From NCBI RefSeq assembly GCF_026625805.1, contig NZ_CP113064.1, positions 310,001 through 374,000 of the forward strand: a stretch of 64,000 bases of DNA, given 5' to 3'. Under the pieces are notes generated by a model. That model worked only from the letters and a program-made list of their open reading frames with translations. It did not search any database and was not told where the DNA came from. This document shows positions 28,459-36,701 of this stretch, in pieces; the stretch's first letter is position 1, and each line of letters starts with the position of its first letter. A program made the position numbers and the translations under genes. This stretch comes from Brevundimonas sp. SL130 (GTDB lineage Bacteria; Pseudomonadota; Alphaproteobacteria; Caulobacterales; Caulobacteraceae).

Positions 28459-29590
28459 TTGCGCTCGCCCGCAGCTTCTCGCTTTCGGACTTCAGCTGGC
28501 CGCAGGCGGCCAGGATGTCGCGGCCGCGGGGGGTGCGGATGGGGCTGGCGTAGCCGGCGCGGTTCAGGATGGCGGCGAAGGCCTCGATCGTCTTCCAGTC
28601 CGAGCACTGGTAGTCCGTGCCGGGCCAGGGGTTGAACGGGATCAGATTGATCTTGGCCGGAATGCCCTCGATCAGTTTCAGCAGGGCCCGCGCCTCTTCC
28701 GGGCTGTCATTGACGCCCTTCAGCATGACGTATTCGAACGTCACCCGGCGCGCATTGGACAGGCCCGGATAGGCCCGGATGCCCGCCATCAGCTGGTCCA
28801 GCGGATATTTCTTGTTCAGCGGCACCAGGACGTCGCGCAAAGCGTCATTGGTGGCGTGCAGGCTGATGGCCAGCATGGCCGCCGTGCGCGTGCCCAGGGC
28901 GTCCAGTTGCGGCACGACGCCCGAGGTCGAGACCGTGATCCGGCGACGCGACAGGGCGATGCCCTCATTGTCCGAGATGATGTCGATGGCGTCGGCGACA
29001 TGGTCCAGATTGTAGAGCGGCTCGCCCATGCCCATGAAGACGATGTTCGACAGGCGTCGGTCTTCCTTCGGCGACGGCCATTCCTCCAGGTCGTCACGCG
29101 CGACCTGGACCTGGGCCACGATCTCGGCGGCGGTCAGGTTGCGGACCAGCTTCTGGGTTCCGGTGTGGCAGAAGGTGCAGTTCAGGGTGCAGCCGACCTG
29201 GGACGAGACGCACAGGGCGCCGGCCCGGCCCACGTCGGGAATATAGACGGTCTCGATCTCGATGCCCGGCGCGGTGCGGATCAGCCATTTGCGGGTGCCG
29301 TCCTTGGACACCTGACGTTCGACGATCTCGGGCCGGGCCAGGGTGAAATGCTCGGCCAGTTTGGCCTGCATGTCCTTGGCCACATTGCTCATGGCCGAAA
29401 ACTCGGTGACGCCGTAGTGGTGGATCCAGCCCCAGACCTGGCTGGCGCGCATCTTGGCCTTCTCAGGCGGACAGACATTCGCGTCGATCAGCGCCTGGCG
29501 CAGACCCGCGCGCGTCAGACCGGACAGGTTGACGGGGGCCTTAACGGCAGGCGCGTTCGAGACACGGGAAAGATCGAGCGTGATGCTCAA
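28421..29590 (-). CDS. rlmN: dual-specificity 23S rRNA (A2503-C2)/tRNA (A37-C2) methyltransferase
   Basis: A radical SAM enzyme that methylates C2 of A2503 in 23S rRNA and A37 of some tRNAs. The cluster motif [11 protein letters not shown] is CxxxCxxC, followed by [14 protein letters not shown]. The methyl-carrying and resolving cysteines lie in LCVSSQVGC and near the C-terminal [12 protein letters not shown]. It has the N-terminal accessory helical domain ([27 protein letters not shown]). The length of 389 is usual. It stands alone. Confidence 0.95.
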   Translation of the reverse strand: MSITLDLSRVSNAPAVKAPVNLSGLTRAGLRQALIDANVCPPEKAKMRASQVWGWIHHYGVTEFSAMSNVAKDMQAKLAEHFTLARPEIVERQVSKDGTRKWLIRTAPGIEIETVYIPDVGRAGALCVSSQVGCTLNCTFCHTGTQKLVRNLTAAEIVAQVQVARDDLEEWPSPKEDRRLSNIVFMGMGEPLYNLDHVADAIDIISDNEGIALSRRRITVSTSGVVPQLDALGTRTAAMLAISLHATNDALRDVLVPLNKKYPLDQLMAGIRAYPGLSNARRVTFEYVMLKGVNDSPEEARALLKLIEGIPAKINLIPFNPWPGTDYQCSDWKTIEAFAAILNRAGYASPIRTPRGRDILAACGQLKSESEKLRASAIRKAEQAAVEPA

Positions 29591-29671
29591 GGCGGCGATC
29601 CTGGATGCGGTTTAGCCGGCCTCTATAGCACAAACCCCGGCAATTGCATGACCGGGCGGTTCAGCAGGCGC

Positions 29672-29971
29672 CTACAGCCCCACGTCCCAGACGCCGGCGT
29701 CGCGCATCCGCGTCAGTTTCGCCTCTTCCGCCCGACCGCCCATCTCCTGGGCCATGCCGCGCACGGCGGTCGAGACGGTGGTCTTGTGCACGCCCGGAAC
29801 CAGGGCGTGGGCGAAGGCGGCGCCGGCCAGCCGCAGCAGGCGGAAACCAAAGGCGGCCGAGGCGGCCATATGCTGGAAATAGGTCTCGCCCACCTCGCGC
29901 GGGTGGTCGCGGAACAGGCGGTCAAACGCCGTCGAGCCCGAGCGGGCGCGGTCGATCGTCGTCTGGCTCAT
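29672..29971 (-). CDS. DUF6356 family protein
   Basis: 99 residues: FDRLFRDHPREVGETYFQHMAASAAFGFRLLRLAGAAFAHALVPGVHKTT is the characteristic DUF6356 region. A central hydrophobic helix pair suggests membrane association, and a short basic/acidic tail follows. The family is common in Caulobacterales and sphingomonads and its function is unknown. It is divergent from the HtrA-like protease and 81 bp from the rlmN start. Confidence 0.78.
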   Translation of the reverse strand: MSQTTIDRARSGSTAFDRLFRDHPREVGETYFQHMAASAAFGFRLLRLAGAAFAHALVPGVHKTTVSTAVRGMAQEMGGRAEEAKLTRMRDAGVWDVGL

Positions 29972-30123
29972 ACGGCGGCTCCGGCTGTTTGCAGGGTGCG
30001 ATGGTCACGCGGGAACGACCGCGACGCAAGCCCTGTTTCACAAGAGCCGACACGCCCCCCATTGAGCCCATCGTCATGTGCGAGAACTCGGGCTAGGGTC
30101 GGGCTTCGATCAAGGGACTATAC

Positions 30124-31473
30124 ATGACGCTTCGCTCCACGGCCGCCTCGACCCTGGCTCTTACGGCGGCCCTGCTGGCCTTCGCCGGCCCGGTCCTTGC
30201 GCAGTCTCGCGCGCAGTCCGGCCCCAGCTATCTGCCCTATGACGCGCGGCGCGGCGTGTTCAGCTTCGCCCCCGGCCTTGAGGGCTCCCTGCCCGCCGTG
30301 GTCCAGGTGACGACCCTGGGCCAGTCGCGCGGCCCCAGCTCGGACGCCGAGGATCCCAAACCCTACGCCTCGGGCTCGGGCGTCATCGTCGACGCGGCCC
30401 AGGGCATATTGATCACCAACAATCACGTGGTCGAGAACGGGCGGAAATTCACCGTCGACCTGACCGACGGCCGGCTGTTCGACGCCGTCCTGGTCGGGGC
30501 GGACAAGGCCACCGACATCGCCGTGCTGAAGATCGTGCCCGACGGCCGGCCGCTGAACCTGAAACAGGTCCAGACCGTCGATTCCGACACCCTGCGCACC
30601 GGCGACCTGGCCTTTGCGGTCGGCTATCCGCTGGGCCTGGACCAGACCCTGACCATGGGCGTCATCTCGGGCCTGAACCGCTCGGGCCTGGGCGATGCGG
30701 TCGAGGACTATATCCAGACCGACGCGGCCGTGAACTCGGGCAATTCCGGCGGTCCGCTGCTGGACAGCCGGGGCCGGCTGATCGGCATCAACACCTCGAT
30801 CCTGTCCGGCGGCATGGGCGGCGGCAACGACGGCATCGCCTTCGCCGTGCCCACGCGCATCATGCTGTATGTCGCCGACCAGCTGCGGACCCAGGGCGAG
30901 GTCAAGCGCGGCGAGACCGGGGCCATCTTCGCCTCCCTGACCGCTGAAAAGTCGCGCGGGATGCGGTTGGGCATCGTGCGCGGCGCCGTTGTCGCCGACG
31001 TGGCCCCCGGCTCGCCGGCCGAACAGGCGGGCCTGCGCGACGACGACGTCATCACCCGTATTCAGGGCCGGCCCGTGGCCAACGCCGGCTCCATCAACGC
31101 CACGGTCGGCATCGCCGCGCCGGGGTCCAGCCTGAACGTGGTCTATCTGCGCGCCGGGCACGAGGCCACGACGGCCCTGACGGTCGCGACCCCGGTCGAA
31201 AGCGCGGTCCAGATCGGCGCCGACCGTGTGCTGGCTTACGGCGCCACCCTGCGCGACGTGGACGGCGAGGTTCAGGTCGTCGCCGTCGAGGGCGGCTCTC
31301 CGGCGGCCCAGGGCGAGCTGATCGCCGGGGACATCATAACCTCGGTCGGGGGCGCCCCGGTCGCCGACGCCCGCGCGGCGGCCGAGGCCCTGCGCGCATC
31401 GACGGGCGCAGTCGCGATCGAGGCGCGGCGCAACGGCGACATGACGACGGTGACGGTGGAAATCCTCGGCTGA
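30124..31473 (+). CDS. periplasmic HtrA/Deg-type serine protease
   Basis: 449 residues: signal peptide (STLALTAALLAFAGPVLAQ), chymotrypsin-like domain with catalytic His in ILITNNHVVENG, Asp in ATDIAVLKI and Ser in AAVNSGNSGGPLLD. Two C-terminal PDZ domains follow (about 265-350, APGSPAEQAGLRDDDVI, and 365-448, GGSPAAQGELIAGDII). This is the DegP/DegQ/DegS layout for folding quality control in the periplasm. It is divergent from DUF6356 and monocistronic. Confidence 0.92.
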   Translation: MTLRSTAASTLALTAALLAFAGPVLAQSRAQSGPSYLPYDARRGVFSFAPGLEGSLPAVVQVTTLGQSRGPSSDAEDPKPYASGSGVIVDAAQGILITNNHVVENGRKFTVDLTDGRLFDAVLVGADKATDIAVLKIVPDGRPLNLKQVQTVDSDTLRTGDLAFAVGYPLGLDQTLTMGVISGLNRSGLGDAVEDYIQTDAAVNSGNSGGPLLDSRGRLIGINTSILSGGMGGGNDGIAFAVPTRIMLYVADQLRTQGEVKRGETGAIFASLTAEKSRGMRLGIVRGAVVADVAPGSPAEQAGLRDDDVITRIQGRPVANAGSINATVGIAAPGSSLNVVYLRAGHEATTALTVATPVESAVQIGADRVLAYGATLRDVDGEVQVVAVEGGSPAAQGELIAGDIITSVGGAPVADARAAAEALRASTGAVAIEARRNGDMTTVTVEILG

Positions 31474-31834
31474 GGCCGGAACGGGTCCGGACCGGGAGCC
31501 GACTGTGGCGCATCCGATCCGGACCTGGCTCCAGACAGCGAAACACCCGCCTTGCCTGGGAGGGGGAGGGGATCGGCAAGGCGAGCGCTCGCTTGGAGAA
31601 AGCATCGGCCGCCGGAGCCCTTGGTGGAAACATCCAGGGGGCTGGGGGGGGGCTGTTCAGGATCCGGACGCTTCCGAACTCCGACGAGCCGATGATCGAT
31701 ATTTCGCCGCCCAAACAGGCGGGCGAAGGACCGAAACAGGGCCATTTGGTGTCGTTTGCGTTTTCTTGCCCCCTCTGGCGCCCCCACCGGCGCCTCCCTC
31801 TGGCGCTGCGGCCCCCGTCGCCTAAGTTCAGACC
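31474..31834. other. 361-bp gap with no supported gene
   Basis: No frame here has protein-like composition or a ribosome site. It contains a G9 homopolymer near 31644-31652 preceded by a G5 run, and short inverted GATCCGGAC-type segments near the start. I see no clear terminator or RNA gene. Confidence 0.5.
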
Positions 31835-32170
31835 ATGAGCATCACCCCTCACGACGCGCCCTCCCCCGCCGGTCCCGTCTTCTTCGACCGGCGTGAGCTA
31901 GATCCGATCCTGCGGGTCTATGGCCGTATGGTCGCCCAGGGGGAATGGCGAGACTACGCCATGGTCGGCCACAAGGACTTCGCCGAGTTCGCCGTCTTCC
32001 GCCGCTCGGGCGACGCCCCCCTCTACCGCATCGAGAAACGCCCGGCCCTGCAAACCCGCCAGGGCCAGTGGGCCGTCATCGGCGAAGGCGGCCAGATCCT
32101 GAAACGCGGCCGCGACCTGGCCCAGGTGCTGCGGGTGTTCGACGGGAGGAAGTTCCAGGTGGTGGATTGA
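31835..32170 (+). CDS. DUF2794 family protein
   Basis: 111 residues with the DUF2794 core FFDRRELDPILRVYGRMVAQGEWRDYAM, then AEFAVFRRSGDAPLYRIEKRP and RRGRDLAQVLRVFDGRKFQVV. It is an alphaproteobacterial family of unknown function, often near housekeeping genes. The ATG gives the usual length. It ends just before a palindromic repeat and the Bax inhibitor gene, which is convergent with it. Confidence 0.85.
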   Translation: MSITPHDAPSPAGPVFFDRRELDPILRVYGRMVAQGEWRDYAMVGHKDFAEFAVFRRSGDAPLYRIEKRPALQTRQGQWAVIGEGGQILKRGRDLAQVLRVFDGRKFQVVD

Positions 32171-32246
32171 TGAAGTGAGCGAGGGTGAGCCAAACGCAGT
32201 TGGAACGCCGCTCACGCCTTGCTCACTCTTCACCTCTCGCTCACGC
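32171..32246. repeat. GTGAG-type palindromic repeat, copy 2
   Basis: Left part AAGTGAGCGAGGGTGAGC and right part, read in reverse, GTGAGCGAGAGGTGAAGAGT then GAGCAAGGCGTGAGCGGCG, form imperfect inverted arms. The right arm matches the arm of the repeat at 18590-18626. It lies between two convergent 3' ends, a usual place for REP-like sequences. Confidence 0.6.
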
Positions 32247-32249
32247 CGC

Positions 32250-32280
32250 AAAAAGAAAGGGCCCCGCGAGGGGCCCTTTC
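32250..32280 (-). terminator. factor-independent terminator of the Bax inhibitor-1 gene
   Basis: A 10-bp stem AAAGGGCCCC / GGGGCCCTTT with a 4-nt loop is followed on the minus strand by CTTTTT. It lies 23 bp after the stop codon of the gene at 32303. Confidence 0.9.
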
Positions 32281-32302
32281 CGCATCCGTCTTGCGACAGC
32301 GC

Positions 32303-33052
32303 TTAGTTCCGGTTGCCGCCCATGAAGGCCAGCAGGAACTGGAACAGGTTCACGAAGTTGATGAACAGGCTCAGGGCGCCGAAGCCCGTGGCCACGCCCA
32401 TGGCGTTCTGGTCGCCGCCCAGGGCGTAATAGGTCATCTTCAGACGCTGGGTGTCATAGGCGATCAGACCCGCGAAGATCAGCACGCCCAGGCCCGAGAT
32501 GATCAGATAGAAGGTCCCGGACTGCATGAACATGTTGACGATCGACGCGATGACCAGGCCGATCACGCCGAAGATCAGGAAGGTGCCCATGCCCGTCAGG
32601 TCTTTCTTGGTGGTGTAACCCACCAGGCTGAGACCGCCGAAGGCCGCCGCCGTGACCAGGAAGGTCGAGGCCAGCGAACCGCCGGTGTAACGCAGGAACA
32701 GCACGCCCAGGCCCGCGCCTATGGTCGCGACCACGGCCCAGTACAGCAGGTTCACGCCCTTGGCCGTCGGGTTCTTCATGAAGAACATCGAGCCGAACAG
32801 CATCACCAGCGGCGAGAACTGCACGATCATGCCCAGCATGGTCAGGCCTACGCGGCCTTCCGGCGTCACGCCGAACAGCAGTTGCTGGACCGCCGGAACA
32901 TTGCCGGTCGTATAGGCCAGGGCCGCCGCGACCACGAGGCCCAGGGCCAGCTTGTTGTAAACGCCCAGCATGAAGCCGCGCAGGCCGGCGTCGACCGACA
33001 TGTCGGCCGTCTGGGGCAGGGGGCGGGCGTAGCCGTTGTTGAAATCGCTCAT
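32303..33052 (-). CDS. Bax inhibitor-1/YccA family membrane protein
   Basis: 249 residues and about seven transmembrane segments from residue 30 on. BI-1 features are RGFMLGVYNKLALGLVVAAALAY, LTMLGMIVQFSPLVMLFG, IASIVNMFMQSGTFYLIISGLGVLIFAGLIAYDTQRLK and the C-terminal ALSLFINFVNLFQFLLAFMG. The family forms pH-sensitive calcium-leak channels, and bacterial members interact with FtsH. The ATG of MSDFNNGYARPLPQ is preferred over the longer frame, which overlaps the thpR promoter region. Confidence 0.92.
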   Translation of the reverse strand: MSDFNNGYARPLPQTADMSVDAGLRGFMLGVYNKLALGLVVAAALAYTTGNVPAVQQLLFGVTPEGRVGLTMLGMIVQFSPLVMLFGSMFFMKNPTAKGVNLLYWAVVATIGAGLGVLFLRYTGGSLASTFLVTAAAFGGLSLVGYTTKKDLTGMGTFLIFGVIGLVIASIVNMFMQSGTFYLIISGLGVLIFAGLIAYDTQRLKMTYYALGGDQNAMGVATGFGALSLFINFVNLFQFLLAFMGGNRN

Positions 33053-33182
33053 GGCGACGAACTTTCTCCGATTGGCCGGAGAGACTTCTCCGGTCACAGA
33101 CGCTGAATATCGGGAGCCTGGGGCTCCACTGCAAGGAAAACCGGACTTGGAGGGGCCGGTTCCAGCCGCTACCTTCGGTCGC

Positions 33183-33722
33183 ATGCTGCGCCTGTTCACC
33201 GCCCTGACCCTGCCGCCGGACGTCGGCGAGACGCTGAAACGCCGCCAATCCGGGCTGCCGGGCGCGCGCTGGCGACCGCTGGACGCCCTGCACGTCACCC
33301 TGGCCTTCTATGGCGAGACGGACGAGCGCCGGGCCGACGACCTGGCCTCAGAACTGGCCCGCGTCGCCGGCGGTCCCTTTGAAATCAGCCTGAAAGGCGT
33401 CGGCGCCTTCGGCGACGACCACCGCAGCCACACCCTATGGGCCGGGGTCGAGACGCCCAACGAGCGGCTGACGGTCCTGGCGAGCCGCTGCAAAAAGGCC
33501 GGCGAGCGGGCGGGTCTGACGCTGGAGGCGCGCGACTATCGCCCCCACGTCACCCTGGCCTATCTGAAGCCCCAGACGAACACCGACCGGATCGGCGCCT
33601 GGATGGCGGGCCACAATCTGCTGCACTCGCCCCCGATCCGCATCGACCGTTTCGGCCTGTACTCCAGCGTCCTGACCGGCGACGGCAGCCAGTATGCGCT
33701 GGAGCGGGAGTATCTGCTGTGA
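33183..33722 (+). CDS. thpR: RNA 2',3'-cyclic phosphodiesterase
   Basis: A 179-residue 2H phosphoesterase. The two catalytic motifs are HVTLAFYG near residue 38 and HVTLAYLK near 123, each an H-x-T followed by hydrophobic residues, in the normal spacing. ThpR opens 2',3'-cyclic phosphates at RNA ends and has RNA ligase activity in vitro. The start is the ATG of MLRLFTALTLP; the longer frame upstream covers the divergent BI-1 promoter region. Confidence 0.92.
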   Translation: MLRLFTALTLPPDVGETLKRRQSGLPGARWRPLDALHVTLAFYGETDERRADDLASELARVAGGPFEISLKGVGAFGDDHRSHTLWAGVETPNERLTVLASRCKKAGERAGLTLEARDYRPHVTLAYLKPQTNTDRIGAWMAGHNLLHSPPIRIDRFGLYSSVLTGDGSQYALEREYLL

Positions 33723-33809
33723 ATGCGGCGAAACGCGCCTGACCCGCTGACGGCAACCGAAGGCCCGGTTCCGGCGTATTTTCAAAAATACGAACGAGGA
33801 TGAAGCCCC

Positions 33810-34331
33810 ATGATCCGCGCCGCCCTGATCGCCGCTTGCGCCGCCCTGACCCTGCCCTCGACCGCCCTGGCCCAGTCGCGCGACATCGATCTGGACCGGT
33901 TCGACGGCCGCTGGTTCGAGATCGAGCGCAGCCACAACGACGTCCAGAAGGACTGCAGCCGGGCCCAGATCGACTTCACGCCCCAGGATCGGGCGGACCG
34001 CTATCGGCTGACCGTGACCTGCACCCGCCGCGCCGACGGCCGCAACGAGGTGCTGCGCGCCAACGCCCGCATCGTCGACACTGTGACCAACGCCAAATTC
34101 CGCTTCACCCTGCCCGGCCTGCTCAGCTTCGGCGGCCTGGCGGGTCAGAACTACTGGGTCTGGGACCACGACCCCGAATACAACTGGGCCATCCTGGCCC
34201 TGCCGAACAAGTCCGACTGGTGGATCTGGCACCGCGACCAGACCGCCTCTCCGGCCGAACGCGCCCGCCTTCTGGCCCGCGCCCGCGCCCTGGGCATGGA
34301 CATGAGCCGGGTCGTCACCACCGGCCGTTGA
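33810..34331 (+). CDS. lipocalin family protein (Blc-like)
   Basis: 173 residues: signal peptide IRAALIAACAALTLPSTALAQ, the lipocalin signature FDGRWFEIERSHNDVQKDC (G-x-W), beta strands through RLTVTCTRRADG, and the C-terminal NYWVWDHDPEYNWAILALPN ... WWIWHR. There is no lipobox cysteine, so it is probably a soluble periplasmic lipid carrier rather than an outer-membrane lipoprotein. A GAGGA ribosome site precedes the ATG. It follows thpR by about 90 bp. Confidence 0.88.
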   Translation: MIRAALIAACAALTLPSTALAQSRDIDLDRFDGRWFEIERSHNDVQKDCSRAQIDFTPQDRADRYRLTVTCTRRADGRNEVLRANARIVDTVTNAKFRFTLPGLLSFGGLAGQNYWVWDHDPEYNWAILALPNKSDWWIWHRDQTASPAERARLLARARALGMDMSRVVTTGR

Positions 34332-34459
34332 GGCGACGGGCCGAACGGGGCTTCTATCCTTAAGGAGGCATTGCCGCCCTGCCCCGGACGACTACCTAAT
34401 AGTCACGCCTGCCGAACACAGATACCCGTGGCGTCGCGATCAACCATGGAGCGATCATC

Positions 34460-34996
34460 GTGACCGACTGCTGCGCCCCCGAAACCCCCATCCTGTCGCG
34501 TCGCGGCGCCTTCGGCCTGATCGCCCTGGGCGCAGGCGTCAGCCTGTTGTCCACCCTGGCGCCGGGCGTAGCCCGGGCGCGGGGTCATACGGACATGCTG
34601 CTGCTGACCTGCATGGACTATCGTCTGACCGACGACACCGTCGCCTATATGGAAGGCCACGGCTTCCACGACAAATACGACCACGTCGTCCTGGCCGGCG
34701 CCTCTCTGGGGGCCCTGACCGACAAATTCCCCAGCTGGGGCGAGACCTTCTGGACCCACCTGGACGTCGCCATCGACCTCCACCACATCCACAAGGTCAT
34801 GGTGATCGACCACCGCGACTGCGGCGCCTACAAGGTCATCCTCGGCGCCGAAACCGTCGACACCCCCGATAAGGAGCTGGCGGTCCACACTCAGCAACTT
34901 CACGCCCTGCGCGACGCGATCAAGCAGCGCCACCCCAATCTTGAGGTCGAACTGGCCCTGATGGATCTGGACGGCAAGGTCGAGGAGATCGCTTAA
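34460..34996 (+). CDS. carbonic-anhydrase-like protein with Tat-type signal
   Basis: 178 residues. The start region SRRGAFGLIALGAGVSLLS resembles a twin-arginine signal. The core shows LLLTCMDYRLTDDTV and VMVIDHRDCGAYK, matching the Cys/Asp-x-Arg and His-x2-Cys metal pattern of beta-type carbonic anhydrases, though otherwise divergent and short. Such proteins are annotated as carbonic anhydrase-like; hydration of CO2 in the periplasm is likely but not sure. Standing alone between the lipocalin and mmcB. Confidence 0.75.
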   Translation: MTDCCAPETPILSRRGAFGLIALGAGVSLLSTLAPGVARARGHTDMLLLTCMDYRLTDDTVAYMEGHGFHDKYDHVVLAGASLGALTDKFPSWGETFWTHLDVAIDLHHIHKVMVIDHRDCGAYKVILGAETVDTPDKELAVHTQQLHALRDAIKQRHPNLEVELALMDLDGKVEEIA

Positions 34997-35077
34997 GGCG
35001 GGTCGCCCGCCGCGTCTTGAACGCCCCGAAAGGCCAGGCCTGTCGTCCCGCGAGGGGCGGCAGGCAGCTTGCGTTAA

Positions 35078-35092
35078 GAACATATCCGGAAC
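35078..35092 (+). promoter_or_regulatory. LexA (SOS) box upstream of mmcB
   Basis: GAAC-ATATCCG-GAAC is an exact GAAC-N7-GAAC, the reverse complement of the alphaproteobacterial LexA box GTTC-N7-GTTC. It lies 12 bp before the mmcB start, where a repressor would block transcription. mmcB is a known SOS gene in Caulobacter. Confidence 0.82.
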
Positions 35093-35103
35093 ATAAATCC
35101 GGC

Positions 35104-35550
35104 ATGGCCGCAGCCGCCCTCTCTCTCGAACTGGTCTTCAGCCGGCCGGAAACCACCCTGTCGGTCACGCGCGGGGCGGCGCGGTTGATGCTGGATCTGG
35201 GCTATGCGCCCCTGCTGGAGGTCGGCCTGCCCAATGGGCGGCGCGCGGACGTCATGGCCATCGGGCGGCGCGGCGACATCGTCATCTGCGAGGTGAAGTC
35301 GGGGATCGACGACTATCGCGTTGATCGCAAATGGCAGGAGTACGGCCCCTTCTGCGACGCCTTCTATTTCGCTGTGGCCCCGGAATTTCCACAAGCTGTT
35401 CTGCCGGAGACGCCGGGTCTGATCGTCGCCGACGGTTTCGGCGGGGCCGTGGTGCGCGAGGCGCCGGCGACGCCCCTGGCGCCCGCCCGCCGCAAGGCCC
35501 TGACCCTGGCCTTCGCCCGGCTGGGGGCGATGCGAACCTTCCGGGACTGA
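35104..35550 (+). CDS. mmcB: MmcB-family DNA repair protein
   Basis: 148 residues with a PD-(D/E)xK nuclease-like core: VGLPNGRRADVMAIGRRGDIVICEVKSGIDDYRVDRKWQEY, where D, E-x-K are in place. It is followed by FCDAFYFAVAPEFPQAVLPE and GLIVADGFGGAVVREA. MmcB is required for resistance to mitomycin C in Caulobacter. The ATG of MAAAALSLELVFSRPE is chosen because the longer frame would run through the LexA box. Induction by DNA damage is expected. Confidence 0.9.
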   Translation: MAAAALSLELVFSRPETTLSVTRGAARLMLDLGYAPLLEVGLPNGRRADVMAIGRRGDIVICEVKSGIDDYRVDRKWQEYGPFCDAFYFAVAPEFPQAVLPETPGLIVADGFGGAVVREAPATPLAPARRKALTLAFARLGAMRTFRD

Positions 35551-35822
35551 CGCGCCTAATTCTGAAGAAAACGCCTCGTCTATTCAGCGTCTTGGAAAAT
35601 AATCCGGCGTCTGACCCGACACGTTTGCAGGGCGCCTTATAGTTCGAGGTCCGGTCTTTGACATCGCGAGCGCCCGGAACGCCTCAGGGGCCGCTCGGAA
35701 TTGCACTCTCTTGCACCGTTCAATTACGGGGCGTAATTTTTCCCAATAAGAACAAAGCGCCTTCGTCGAAATTGCACTCTATTGCACTGATTTTCCGGCG
35801 CGCAATTGCCGATCGCCGGGCT
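35551..35822. other. intergenic segment with paired TTGCAC repeats
   Basis: This 272-bp gap lies between two convergent genes, so it needs no promoter for them. It holds TTGCACTCTCTTGCAC (35701-35716) and TTGCACTCTATTGCAC (35772-35787), a small hairpin AATTAC/GTAATT with T5 between them (35722-35741), and a 15-mer GGTCTTTGACATCGC (35653-35667) that also occurs at 17601-17615. It is more AT-rich than the flanks. An unrecognised small RNA or phage-related control region is possible. Confidence 0.55.
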
Positions 35823-36611
35823 TCAGAGGCGGCGGAACACGGCGGTGGCGAAGCCTTCGGCGGTCAGGCGCGCCTCAACCTCGGCCAGGGATTCGATCAC
35901 CACCCCGCCCTTTTCGCCGGTCGAATGGATGATCCGCTCGGCGTCGATCATCAGGGCGGAATGGCCGGTCCAGTCGTGATCCCCGCCGGACGCCAGCCAG
36001 ACGACGATGTCGCCGCGCTTCAGGGCCCCGGCGGGCGCAGCCCGGCCCAGTTCGGCCTGGCCGTCAGAACGACGCGGACCCGCCAGGCCGCAGGCCAGCA
36101 GGGCCTGCTGCACCAGGCCGGAGCAGTCGGTCGAGATCGAGGATCGGGCGCCCAGTTCGTGCGGCCGGCCCAGCAGGCGTTCGGCCACGGAGACCAGGTC
36201 GCGCTCGAACTCGCCGACCGGCGCCAGATCCGTTTCCGCCACGCCTTCGACGGCGTCCACCACCAGGGCGTTCAGCGGCAGGGCGGCGTCCACGGCGGCG
36301 ACCCGGCGCGTCGCCAGGGGCGCACCCATCGACAGGCTGTCCAGCACCACCCAGCCGACCACGCCGTCACGACGGGCCCGGCCCCAAACTCGGCCATCGG
36401 CGCGGTCCAGCACGTCGAAGGCCTCGCCGTGAAGCAGCTGATCGATCCGCACGTCCTGGTCCGACAGGATATCGGCCACGGCGATGCGGCAGTGCATGGC
36501 CTCGGTCTTGCGATAGGCCGAGGCGCGCATCAGCCCTTCCAGCGCCTGTTCGGCGAGGTCGGGGCGGGCCAGTCGGTCGCCGGGCGGAAGAAGATCGAGG
36601 ACGTCGGTCAA
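35823..36611 (-). CDS. NlpC/P60 family cell-wall peptidase
   Basis: 262 residues: an N-terminal SH3-like region (IDQLLHGEAFDVLDRADGRVWGRARRDGVVGWV) and a C-terminal NlpC/P60 domain with the catalytic Cys in STDCSGLVQQALLACG and His in DWTGHSALMID. It cleaves peptide bonds in peptidoglycan stems, typically between D-iGlu and diaminopimelate. No signal peptide is evident, as in the YkfC-like cytosolic recycling type. It lies directly downstream of the leucyl aminopeptidase gene, a frequent pairing in alphaproteobacteria. Confidence 0.88.
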   Translation of the reverse strand: MTDVLDLLPPGDRLARPDLAEQALEGLMRASAYRKTEAMHCRIAVADILSDQDVRIDQLLHGEAFDVLDRADGRVWGRARRDGVVGWVVLDSLSMGAPLATRRVAAVDAALPLNALVVDAVEGVAETDLAPVGEFERDLVSVAERLLGRPHELGARSSISTDCSGLVQQALLACGLAGPRRSDGQAELGRAAPAGALKRGDIVVWLASGGDHDWTGHSALMIDAERIIHSTGEKGGVVIESLAEVEARLTAEGFATAVFRRL

Positions 36612-36701
36612 ACGTGGTCTCGCATTGGCTTGGGCGACCGTCTTATCCCCCGAAGCCGAATCCCCCGTTAATGGCGGTCGCTTTTTGAAGGCCGGTCCGC
36701 C

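Noticed and set aside
31474..31834. Possible SRP, 6S or tmRNA gene in the gap after the HtrA protease
   Set aside because: No conserved core of these RNAs could be recognised; only G-runs and weak inverted segments.
35701..35787. Sigma-54 promoter from TTGCAC repeats
   Set aside because: The -24 GG is missing and the spacing between the halves is one base too short for TGGCAC-N5-TTGC.
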